Shown here piece after piece: positions 1 to 6,007 of a stretch of 18,390 nucleotides of DNA (its first letter is position 1; each line of letters opens with the position of its first letter). Below the pieces are notes generated by a model, which was given only the letters and a program-made list of their open reading frames with translations, ran no database searches and had not been told where the DNA came from. Source of the DNA: Cyanobacteria bacterium UBA11372 (GTDB taxonomy: Bacteria; Cyanobacteriota; Cyanobacteriia; Cyanobacteriales; Aerosakkonemataceae). Position numbers and translations under genes: made by a program. The stretch is from NCBI GenBank assembly GCA_003486675.1, contig DNGG01000006.1, forward strand, positions 8,446 to 26,835. Direction: 5' to 3'.

Positions 1-432
1 ATTATTCGCATCCACGTTTCTCGTAAAAGTGATGGATTAAATATTGCGGTTTGGGTGTCTCATCCCTGGCTGGGAGAAGGATTCCAGCAAGTGGAACCTT
101 ACTTCCACCAATCGCAGTTACCGGGTGTCTCTTACTATTCGGAGGCAGACACCACAGATGATACGCTTGAAGATTGGCAAGAACATCCAGAGAAGTCTCT
201 CCCACTATCAAAGCGGATGACGCAGGAAGGAGATGAATTGAGTTTTGTCCAAAAGTCAGATGCCCTTGACGATCGAGGCTTGCCACAATCCCGCGACAAC
301 CTGGGGCTGTTGCTCAGCTGCCACCTGGCTCAAATGCACAACGGTCAAGTTTCGATTCAAGGCTCGCCAGAATCTGGCTATCGCTATGTGCTAACTTTGC
401 CAGATATGATGGCTATCGATGAAAATCTCTAA
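1..432 (+). CDS. Sensor histidine kinase, C-terminal part (5' end outside window)
   Basis: The reading frame is open from the first base to a TAA at 430-432, giving 143 codons of the end of a longer protein. The recognisable part is the closing block of a GHKL-type histidine kinase ATPase domain. The glycine-rich segment NLGLLLSCHLAQMHNG and the following VSIQGSPESGYRYVLTLP match the G2 box and last strands of cyanobacterial sensor kinases. Such domains bind ATP and phosphorylate a histidine in the dimerisation domain, which would lie upstream of the window. The stretch between the conserved blocks is acidic and low in conservation, a common variable loop. An internal ATG at 55 is not a real start because similarity-like sequence continues upstream of it. 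Kinase class and input domain cannot be known from this piece. Confidence 0.75.
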   Translation: MIRIHVSRKSDGLNIAVWVSHPWLGEGFQQVEPYFHQSQLPGVSYYSEADTTDDTLEDWQEHPEKSLPLSKRMTQEGDELSFVQKSDALDDRGLPQSRDNLGLLLSCHLAQMHNGQVSIQGSPESGYRYVLTLPDMMAIDENL

Positions 433-434
433 TC

Positions 435-455
435 GGTCATGGGTCGTCGGTCATC
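435..455. repeat. Three tandem heptamers downstream of kinase gene
   Basis: Three adjacent 7-mers, GGTCATG, GGTCGTC and GGTCATC, begin just after the kinase stop codon. They resemble the short tandemly repeated repetitive (STRR-like) heptamers of filamentous cyanobacteria. The rest of 433-566 shows one HIP1 site (488-495) and no clear promoter or terminator. Confidence 0.5.
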
Positions 456-566
456 GATGGTTGAAAAAACATATGGCGAATGTACGGGCGATCGCATCAG
501 CATGGATAATCTATGTGTCGGTTGAAAATCATGCTCGTGCGATCCACCCCGACTGACAAATGACTT

Positions 567-1964
567 ATGAATGCATGGCAACAACTTACCCTGTCTAATC
601 TACCCCTGTATCAGTGGCGCAGTGCGAGTTATTTATACCGTTTGGTGGGGCTGCTGCAAAATTGGCGCCAAGGTAGCTGGCTCATCCCCCACGCCGAACC
701 GATCGGGGCTTTATTGATCGCTTTGGTGTTCGCTTTAGCACCTTTTGTCTCTAACGATCTGATTGGGGTGTTATTGCTCGCCTGCGCTGGCTTTTGGGTG
801 CTGGTGACTGTATCCGATGACACCGGCGCTAAAACAACTCCGATTCATTTGCTGGTGCTACTTTACTGGGGCATCGCTACGGTGGCAACGGCGCTGTCAC
901 CTGTGAAGGCGGCAGCTTTGAGTGGGTGGGTAAAGCTAACGTTGTATTTGCTACTGTTTGCACTGATGTCGCGGGTGTTGCGCTCGCCTCGTCTTCGTCG
1001 TTGGCTGATAGCTCTGTACTTACACGTAGCCTTAATTGTTAGCGTGTATGGTTTGCGACAGTGGTTTTTTGGCGCAGCAGCGCTAGCAACTTGGGTAGAT
1101 CCAGAATCTCCTTTGGCTAAAACTACGCGGGTTTACAGTTATCTAGGCAATCCTAATTTACTCGCTGGATATCTGCTACCGGCGATCGCTTTATCAGCGG
1201 CTGCTATTTTCGCTTGGCGCGGCTTCTTTCCCAAAGCTTTGGCGCTGATAATGTTATGGGTAAATTCAGCTTGTCTAATGCTAACTTTCAGTCGCGGCGG
1301 CTGGATCGGTTTTGCGATCGCGGTTTTTATCTTGTCAATTTTGCTGCTTTTCTGGCTCAGCGTCCACTTACCGCCCTTCTGGCGCACTTGGTCGTTACCT
1401 TTGCTGCTCTTTTGTTTAACTTTTGTGGTATTGGTGGCGGTATTATTCGTGCAGCCAGTGCGCGATCGCGTTTTGAGTATGTTTATCGGGCGCGAAGATA
1501 GCAGCAATAATTTCCGCATTAATGTCTGGGCGGCTGTAATCGAAATGATACGCGATCGCCCGGTTCTCGGTATCGGTCCTGGCAACAGCGCTTTTAATAA
1601 AGTTTACCCTCTTTACATGCGTCCCCGCTTCAGCGCGTTAAGTGCCTATTCTGTTCTATTAGAAGTGGCAGTGGAAACTGGTTTTATTGGACTAGCCAGT
1701 TTCTTGTGGCTGCTGTTGGTAACGTTAAACCAAGGATGGATGCAATTAAAACGTTTGCGCGAATTGGGTAGCCGCGATGGATTTTGGTTGATGGGAGCGA
1801 TCGCTGCTTTACTAGGTATGTTAAGCCACGGTGCATTCGATACAGTTTTGTACCGTCCCGAAGTCAATACCCTCTGGTGGTTAATGATAGCTTTAATCGC
1901 CAGTTACTATCAGTTCCCGCAACAAACAGAAACTTTGACACCAACAGAAGAACCTGCTAACTAG
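567..1964 (+). CDS. ictB: IctB-family putative bicarbonate transporter / O-antigen ligase-like membrane protein
   Basis: The 465-aa polytopic membrane protein has about ten hydrophobic segments and an O-antigen ligase/Wzy_C-type core. The loop with RVLSMFIGREDSSNNFR followed by INVWAAVIEMIRDRPVLGIGPGNSAFN is characteristic of the cyanobacterial IctB family, and the length is close to the roughly 467 aa I recall for the Synechococcus protein. IctB was proposed to take part in inorganic carbon accumulation, but direct bicarbonate transport is disputed, and the fold is shared with glycan ligases. The start ATG at 567 gives MNAWQQLTLSNLPLYQWR, consistent with the family; no strong Shine-Dalgarno is visible. 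It stands alone between a kinase gene and the converging smpB. Several HIP1 sites lie inside the gene, so it looks native. Confidence 0.85.
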   Translation: MNAWQQLTLSNLPLYQWRSASYLYRLVGLLQNWRQGSWLIPHAEPIGALLIALVFALAPFVSNDLIGVLLLACAGFWVLVTVSDDTGAKTTPIHLLVLLYWGIATVATALSPVKAAALSGWVKLTLYLLLFALMSRVLRSPRLRRWLIALYLHVALIVSVYGLRQWFFGAAALATWVDPESPLAKTTRVYSYLGNPNLLAGYLLPAIALSAAAIFAWRGFFPKALALIMLWVNSACLMLTFSRGGWIGFAIAVFILSILLLFWLSVHLPPFWRTWSLPLLLFCLTFVVLVAVLFVQPVRDRVLSMFIGREDSSNNFRINVWAAVIEMIRDRPVLGIGPGNSAFNKVYPLYMRPRFSALSAYSVLLEVAVETGFIGLASFLWLLLVTLNQGWMQLKRLRELGSRDGFWLMGAIAALLGMLSHGAFDTVLYRPEVNTLWWLMIALIASYYQFPQQTETLTPTEEPAN

Positions 1965-1988
1965 ATGCTAGTGACATTCAAGGAAGCT

Positions 1989-2070
1989 GGTAATCGGTAA
2001 TGGGTAATTGTCAGGATTCCACCACCAATGAATCCAATTACCAATTCCCAATTACCAATTACCAATTACC
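1989..2070. repeat. Heptamer inverted repeat between convergent ictB and smpB
   Basis: The left arm (1989-2009) is three GGTAATN heptamers. The right arm (2036-2070) is five AATTACC or AATTCCC heptamers, which are the complement of the left arm. The arms could pair over about 20 bases with few mismatches, leaving a loop of about 40 bases. The position in a 117-bp convergent gap suits a transcription-ending or mRNA-stabilising hairpin, but there is no U-run, so a terminator role is only inferred. Confidence 0.6.
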
Positions 2071-2081
2071 AATGTCACAAA

Positions 2082-2549
2082 CTAATATCGCTTCATCGCC
2101 CGTTCCATATCGCGCTTGTCTTGACGTTCTTTGATGTCATCGCGCTTATCGTGCAGCTTCTTACCTTTGCCCAGCCCCAGGGTAACTTTAACCAAGCCAT
2201 TCTTCAAATACATCTTCAACGGCACTAAGGTTAAACCTTTTTGTTCCACCTTGCCGATCAATTTGCGGATTTCTTGCTTGTGCAACAGCAGTTTGCGGGT
2301 GCGCCTGGGATCGTGGTTAAAATACTCACCGCTGCTAGTGTACGGCGAGATATGGACGTTCAGCAGCCACGCTTCGCCATTGCGAATTAAACCATAGCCG
2401 TCTTTAAGGTTGGCTTTGCCCTGCCGTATCGACTTTACCTCTGTCCCCTTTAACTCTATCCCGGCTTCGTATGTTTCCAGGATTTCGTAGAGAAAGCGCG
2501 CTTGGCGGTTATCGCTAACGATTTTGATGCCTTCTTGTTTTTCAGCCAT
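2082..2549 (-). CDS. smpB: SsrA-binding protein SmpB
   Basis: SmpB binds tmRNA (SsrA) and brings it to stalled ribosomes for trans-translation. The 155-aa product has the family pattern throughout: IVSDNRQARFLYEILETYEAGIEL, then GTEVKSIRQGKANLKDGY, then HISPYTSSGEYFNHDPRRTRKLLLH, then GLTLVPLKMYLKNGLVKV, and a lysine-rich tail ending KRDMERAMKRY. That basic tail is the part known to enter the ribosomal A site and decoding region. The ATG at 2549 was chosen because AGAGG (2559-2555) lies five bases upstream; an in-frame GTG at 2555 overlaps that ribosome site and is less likely. The stop is at 2082-2084. The gene is transcribed toward ictB. No tmRNA gene is visible nearby. Confidence 0.95.
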   Translation of the reverse strand: MAEKQEGIKIVSDNRQARFLYEILETYEAGIELKGTEVKSIRQGKANLKDGYGLIRNGEAWLLNVHISPYTSSGEYFNHDPRRTRKLLLHKQEIRKLIGKVEQKGLTLVPLKMYLKNGLVKVTLGLGKGKKLHDKRDDIKERQDKRDMERAMKRY

Positions 2550-2683
2550 AAACACCTCTAACCACCAGAAACAGCCGAGTCAACCGCAAGCTTAACGCCG
2601 CCTTAAACCCATCCTGCCACAAAAGATGAGGAGACAGGTTAATCGGTTGGAGACGCCGTTTATTGTTAAGTTTTATTACAAAC

Positions 2684-2712
2684 TTGACATTTGCTCGAAA
2701 AACCGTAACAAT
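2684..2712 (+). promoter_or_regulatory. Putative sigma70-type promoter for the 46-aa gene
   Basis: A perfect -35 hexamer TTGACA (2684-2689) is followed after 16-17 bases by TAACAA/AACAAT (2706-2712). This would give a leader of about 115 bases before the ATG at 2834. The -10 box is weak, so the call is moderate. The rest of 2550-2833 shows no other gene. Confidence 0.5.
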
Positions 2713-2833
2713 AGATACAGAAACAAATCGTTCATCTCTTCAACAAAACAGAGGGCTTGGAGAGACGGAAGTAGGGAGTTATCCCGAAGGAACGCGCCTC
2801 CGATCGCAAACAACTACATTAGAGGCGAAATCT

Positions 2834-2974
2834 ATGCAATCCACCAATCCCATCGTCAAAACCGATCTATCGACTCAAGACAAAGCTCGTTTGCTGATGA
2901 GCGATCATCAACGGCAACTAAAGACTCGTCAGCAGGCTATGTTGAGTCGTGCGGCGGCAGAAGTTGGGCAATAA
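2834..2974 (+). CDS. Small hypothetical protein, 46 aa
   Basis: I do not recognise this family. The product begins MQSTNPIVKTDLSTQDKARL and is hydrophilic and mostly helical by composition, with a Gln/Arg-rich C-terminal half (HQRQLKTRQQAMLSRAAAEV). It has no membrane segment or signal peptide. AGAGG at 2821-2825 sits eight bases before the ATG, an upstream TTGACA promoter is visible, and a strong terminator hairpin follows the stop by about 50 bases. Together these make a self-contained transcription unit. A longer in-frame version starting at 2663 exists, but its extra 57 residues look like untranslated leader. Cyanobacteria have many such small conserved proteins, some binding photosynthetic or regulatory complexes, but nothing here points to a partner. 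Confidence 0.6.
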   Translation: MQSTNPIVKTDLSTQDKARLLMSDHQRQLKTRQQAMLSRAAAEVGQ

Positions 2975-3020
2975 GCCAACATAATTCAAACGCGATTCGC
3001 TATGGAGCGATCGCGCTTGC

Positions 3021-3065
3021 ACCAAAAGAAACCCGGTTTTTGAGAAAAACCGGGTTTCTTTTGGT
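3021..3065. terminator. Bidirectional intrinsic terminator
   Basis: A perfect 21-bp stem (3021-3041 with 3045-3065) closes on a three-base GAG loop. It has an AAACCCGG/CCGGGTTT core, with A-rich and T-rich flanks in both directions. It lies between the stop of the 46-aa gene (2974) and the stop of the cytochrome gene (3069) on the other strand, so it can end both transcripts. Confidence 0.85.
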
Positions 3066-3068
3066 CAA

Positions 3069-3677
3069 TTATTCCGATTGCAGCAGCGCTTGTTTTTCTT
3101 CTTTTTCTTGTAGCAGTAACCCGCCTAAGTGGATTACGGCAAGAACCATAGCACCCATTGAAAGAACGTAGCTATGCAGCGCGTACAGGTGCATAACGGT
3201 TGTGGTATTGATGGCGCCACCACCTGTAATTGCGTCTCGCAGGAGGGAACCAATAACGGGTATAGCTTCGATCGTTCCTAGTTCAATGGTGAAACGCCAG
3301 TAGCCAAGCTGCGAGAAGTCGAGTATCATCGCCGTCCAACTTAAAGCGATCGCACTCAACGTTAGCAAAATTCCGCTAATCCAAGCAGTAAGCCAACTGC
3401 GGCGAAATTTTTCACCCAGAAACATCACAACGATTTGGATCAAAGAAACGGCGATTAACCCATTGCCTGCAAGTTCGTGCATCCGCTGAATTAACCAGCC
3501 ATTGGGTATTTCAGATTTGATTGCTTGCAAGGAATTGTAAGCTCCACCTGCCGTTGGTTCGTAATAAAAAGAAAGCAGAATTCCCGTGGCGGCTGCTGTT
3601 AGACATAGGGAAAGAACTACTACAGACAAAATAGTAGCCAGCCGCCGAACTACGAAACCATACGATATGTTTTGCAT
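3069..3677 (-). CDS. Cytochrome b6-like protein (N-terminal cytochrome b domain), divergent paralogue
   Basis: This membrane protein of about 202 aa aligns with cytochrome b6 of the b6f complex. It has four hydrophobic helices and the landmarks FYYEPT, GWLIQRMHE, QLGYWRFTIELGTIEAIPVIGS and LHSYVLSMGAMVLAVIH. In b6, four histidines hold two b hemes. Here the first (in QRMHE) and the two in the last helix (LHSYV and AVIH, 15 residues apart) are kept. The position 14 residues after the first histidine is Gln in place of His. The position of the Cys that binds heme c(n) is a hydrophobic residue. It is therefore not the main PetB; one heme site may be changed or lost. The start chosen is ATG 3677, with GGTG six bases upstream; TTG 3689 and GTG 3686 are alternatives. 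No subunit IV gene follows. A role in an alternative electron-transfer complex is possible but unproven. Confidence 0.8.
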   Translation of the reverse strand: MQNISYGFVVRRLATILSVVVLSLCLTAAATGILLSFYYEPTAGGAYNSLQAIKSEIPNGWLIQRMHELAGNGLIAVSLIQIVVMFLGEKFRRSWLTAWISGILLTLSAIALSWTAMILDFSQLGYWRFTIELGTIEAIPVIGSLLRDAITGGGAINTTTVMHLYALHSYVLSMGAMVLAVIHLGGLLLQEKEEKQALLQSE

Positions 3678-3715
3678 GGCTAGCACCAACCTTTTGCGGT
3701 TGAATGTGTATTTAT

Positions 3716-3732
3716 ACTTAATTATATTAAGT
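3716..3732. promoter_or_regulatory. Palindrome upstream of the cytochrome b-like gene, possible operator/-10 region
   Basis: ACTTAAT-TAT-ATTAAGT is a perfect 7-bp inverted repeat about 40 bases upstream of the cytochrome start. On the minus strand it contains TATAAT. An overlapping promoter and operator is a reasonable reading, though A+T-rich palindromes also arise by chance. Confidence 0.35.
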
Positions 3733-3758
3733 TTTTATAAGAGCAAGCCAAACTTCCC

Positions 3759-3977
3759 CAGGACTTACGCTTGGGCAACCTAGAAACCGGGTTTGGAGCG
3801 TGGAGTAGGGGCTACTTTAACGAATCCATCACCTTAGTTTCTTTGTAGAGCTCTTTCCTTGCTCAAAGATTTTTCAGAGGAACCCGGAATATTCCACGAA
3901 TTGATTGGTAAAACCCGCCCCTACTTTCTGGCGCGACGATTAATCAATAGAAACAAAGGTGATTTGCGTCAGTCCTG
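3759..3977. mobile_element. MITE-like element, 219 bp, with 12-bp terminal inverted repeats
   Basis: The left end is CAGGACTTACGC (3759-3770). The right end, GCGTCAGTCCTG (3966-3977), is its reverse complement at 11 of 12 positions. The element is flanked on both sides by TTCCC (3754-3758 and 3978-3982), consistent with a 5-bp target duplication. Inside, a CACCTT.GTTTCT motif near 3829 reappears inverted at 3947-3962. There is no open frame for a transposase, so it would be non-autonomous. It fills most of the gap (3678-4050) between the cytochrome gene and the CNNM gene. Related ends occur at 15269 and 18340. Confidence 0.6.
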
Positions 3978-4050
3978 TTCCCATTAGGATAGGGGAGATA
4001 GGGAAGTAATTTTTTTCCCTCGTTCCCCCACCTGACTGTTTATCCTTGTT

Positions 4051-5169
4051 GTGATTTACTTACCCCTACAGTCATACGTTCTAGCGACCTCTGAAACCGG
4101 CCCTTTTTTGGGAAATATCTGGATCGATATCGCGGTATTGGGATTAATGCTGTTGTTTTCGGCTTTTTTCTCAGGTTCTGAAACCGCTATTACAGGACTC
4201 GATAATTTTAAACTCAGGGCGCTGATTAAAGAGCAGGGAGAAAGCAGGCGGATTTTTACCCTGGCATTGGAAAACCGAGCCAGGTTTATTACTACCCTCT
4301 TGGTGTGCAACACCTTGGTGAATAATTTTTCTGCGATTCTAACCAGCAATTTATTTGCCCTGTGGCTGGGTAATGCTGGAATTGGCATTGCTACTGCTGT
4401 AGTGACGTTTCTGGTGCTGATTTTTGGCGAAGTCACGCCCAAATCTTTGGCTATCGGCAATGTGATGCCGGTTTTTAAGCTGGTAGTCCGTCCGATTTAC
4501 TGGCTTTCGATTGCCTTGTCGCCAGCGATTTATTTGTTTGAAACAATTGCCCAGAGAGTGATTCGTCTGTTTCAGGGGGGTGTAGTCCAAGAAGGCGAGT
4601 CTTTAAAAGACCTGGAATTGATGATTGAAATTTTAGGCGGTAAGGGGCATTTGGATTTGGATCAGCACTCCTTGCTCAATAAAGCCTTGAAGCTCGATAG
4701 CAAGAGCGCTCGCGATCTGGTAAAACCCAGAATAGAGATGCAGACAATTTCCTGCGACGCGACTTTACAGGATTTGGTCAATCTTTGCTTAGAAACCGGG
4801 TATTCCCGCATTCCGGTGCAGGAGGAGTCAAAAGACCAAATTGCCGGAATTGTTCACCTCAAACGAGCGCTTCAGTATTTGAAATTTTTGCAGAAAGAAG
4901 GTTACGACAATGGCTCGGTAACCGAGGTGATGGATCTGCCGGTTTTTGTGCCGGATACTAAACGAGTCGCTAACCTGCTCAAGGAGATGCTGCAACGGCG
5001 CTTGCATATCGTCATCGTCGTGGATGAGTACGGCGGTACGGTGGGGTTGCTAACGCTGGAAGATATTTTGGAAGAGCTGGTGGGAGAAATCTACGATGAA
5101 AGCGATTTCCCCGCGCGATCGCCCAGTCGTGGTGCTTCGCTTGCTTTGAGCAAGCAAGCGAAGCGGTGA
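4051..5169 (+). CDS. CNNM (DUF21) and CBS-pair membrane protein, hemolysin/CorB-CorC family, altered C-terminus
   Basis: Members of this family are membrane proteins linked to magnesium or other divalent cation transport; the name 'hemolysin' is historical. The 372-aa product has a CNNM/DUF21 membrane domain at about residues 22-180. It includes the signature FFSGSETAITGLDNFKLRAL, the GEVTPKSLAI motif and four hydrophobic stretches. Two CBS motifs follow, about 224-280 (VKPRIEMQTI, SRIPVQEE) and 288-345 (VTEVMDLPVFVP, HIVIVVDEYGGTVGLLTLEDILEELVGEI). The C-terminal transporter-associated domain seen in longer CorC-like members is missing. The last 19 residues are encoded by a HIP1 site and a hairpin repeat, so the natural C-terminus was probably replaced. 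The start is GTG at 4051; no Met lies upstream of the first helix, and the Shine-Dalgarno is weak. Confidence 0.85.
   Translation: MIYLPLQSYVLATSETGPFLGNIWIDIAVLGLMLLFSAFFSGSETAITGLDNFKLRALIKEQGESRRIFTLALENRARFITTLLVCNTLVNNFSAILTSNLFALWLGNAGIGIATAVVTFLVLIFGEVTPKSLAIGNVMPVFKLVVRPIYWLSIALSPAIYLFETIAQRVIRLFQGGVVQEGESLKDLELMIEILGGKGHLDLDQHSLLNKALKLDSKSARDLVKPRIEMQTISCDATLQDLVNLCLETGYSRIPVQEESKDQIAGIVHLKRALQYLKFLQKEGYDNGSVTEVMDLPVFVPDTKRVANLLKEMLQRRLHIVIVVDEYGGTVGLLTLEDILEELVGEIYDESDFPARSPSRGASLALSKQAKR
5134..5164. repeat. Hairpin repeat forming the 3' end of the CNNM gene
   Basis: A perfect 13-bp stem (GCTTCGCTTGCTT with its complement) surrounds the loop TGAGC. It encodes residues close to the C-terminus and ends at the stop codon. 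There is no U-run directly after it. It is a palindromic repeat of the REP/hairpin kind rather than a normal terminator. Confidence 0.65.
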
Positions 5170-5221
5170 AGATACCCTGTCACATCCCCATCCCCCACAA
5201 AAATTTTTTTTCTTAAACCCC

Positions 5222-5251
5222 TTGCCAACTCAAAAATTGTTGTGCTAATGT
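5222..5251 (+). promoter_or_regulatory. Putative promoter of tRNA-Tyr
   Basis: TTGCCA (5222-5227) and TAATGT (5246-5251) are separated by 18 bases and end about 20 bases before the mature tRNA-Tyr. Both boxes are near-consensus, and the position is right for a tRNA promoter. Confidence 0.4.
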
Positions 5252-5270
5252 TATTAATCGTGGTTCACAT

Positions 5271-5356
5271 GGGTCGGTGTCCGAGTGGTTAATGGAGGCG
5301 GACTGTAAATCCGCTGGCTGACGCCTACGCTAGTTCGAATCTAGCCCGGCCCACCA
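5271..5356 (+). tRNA. tRNA-Tyr (anticodon GTA)
   Basis: The 86-nt gene folds as a class II tRNA. The acceptor GGGTCGG pairs with CCGGCCC (one G-U). The anticodon loop CTGTAAA carries GTA. A long variable arm follows, as expected for bacterial tRNA-Tyr. The T arm is GCTAG-TTCGAAT-CTAGC. The CCA end is encoded at 5354-5356. Confidence 0.95.
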
Positions 5357-5454
5357 CTTGAAAAAATGATAGATGATGAGTGGTAAGTTTTGAATTAAGG
5401 TTGCAAAACAGTAAATCAAAACTTAAAACTACAAATTTATTCAAAATTACTTTT

Positions 5455-5526
5455 GCCCGTGTAGCTCAGTGGTAGAGCACACCCTTGGTAAGGGTGAGGT
5501 CACGAGTTCAATCCTCGTCACGGGCT
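5455..5526 (+). tRNA. tRNA-Thr (anticodon GGT)
   Basis: The 72-nt gene has acceptor GCCCGTG pairing with CACGGGC, a D arm with GTAGCTCAGTGGTAGAGC, an anticodon stem CCC/GGG around TTGGTAA (anticodon GGT), and a T arm CGAG-TTCAATC-CTCG. CCA is not encoded. It lies about 100 bases after tRNA-Tyr in the same direction, so the two may be cotranscribed. Confidence 0.95.
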
Positions 5527-5605
5527 TTAAAGACAATATAGTATAAGGGTTTGAGAGTTTTTTTTCACTTTAGAGTTTGTGTTTAAACCTCTTACTACAA
5601 GCATC

Positions 5606-5746
5606 TGATATCATGTCCGGTTGTATCGGCATCTCGCTCATGGCGGGTTTATCAATACAATTCGCTTAAAATCAAAGGTGGAGGGTTAAACCCACCCCTA
5701 CAACACCATTAACCATACAAGTCCGATACTACCGGACTCGATATGA
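5606..5746. mobile_element. MITE-like element A, 141 bp, about 24-bp terminal inverted repeats
   Basis: The left end TGATATCATGTCCGG (5606-5620) extends through TTGTATCGG to 5629. It is the inverted partner of 5723-5746, which ends CGGACTCGATATGA; about 20 of 24 positions match. The centre holds an imperfect hairpin, GGGTTAAACCC (5689-5699). There is no coding capacity and no clear target duplication. The same end sequence occurs at 11858, 11982 and 12051, showing a dispersed family. It lies in the 480-bp gap between tRNA-Thr and the AIPR gene. The rest of that gap has only a doubtful coding remnant. Confidence 0.55.
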
Positions 5747-5829
5747 CATAAAGAACTGACTTAAATCTGACATCAGCGTTAAATAGCTATAAAGTAAAAG
5801 CAGTTGAAAGGTGGTTTACTTAGGAGGAG

Positions 5830-5931
5830 GTGGATGAGTTGATCGAGTTTACTGAGCAGTTATAGCAGTGCGCCCTGGTGTATTTACAGGTTGAGAAGAT
5901 CGATGAAGTATTATTCAATACTTACAGGTGA
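5830..5931 (+). pseudogene. Possible decayed small coding remnant
   Basis: In one frame, GTG at 5830 reads VDELIEFTEQL, then TAG (5863-5865). The same frame continues QCALVYLQVEKIDEVLFNTY to a TGA at 5929-5931. AGGAGG directly precedes the GTG. Both halves look protein-like and helical, suggesting a small gene broken by one stop. I cannot name the family. The call is weak because the stretch is short. Confidence 0.25.
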
Positions 5932-6007
5932 TGGTTGTAAATAGCCCAGAGCGCAGCGCTATAGCGGCCTGGGGATTGAACATAGTTTTGAAAATGAGGA
6001 ATAACTA

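Noticed and set aside
1139..1585. Long minus-strand open frame inside ictB
   Set aside because: The product is basic and low in complexity, and the plus strand encodes a clear IctB protein over the same bases.
1989..2070. Tandem heptamers considered as a CRISPR array
   Set aside because: The unit is seven bases with no spacers and no cas genes nearby, so it is a simple repeat.
2626..3171. 181-codon plus-strand frame covering the 46-aa gene and the terminator
   Set aside because: It runs through the promoter, the small gene in another frame and the terminator hairpin, and lacks recognisable domains.
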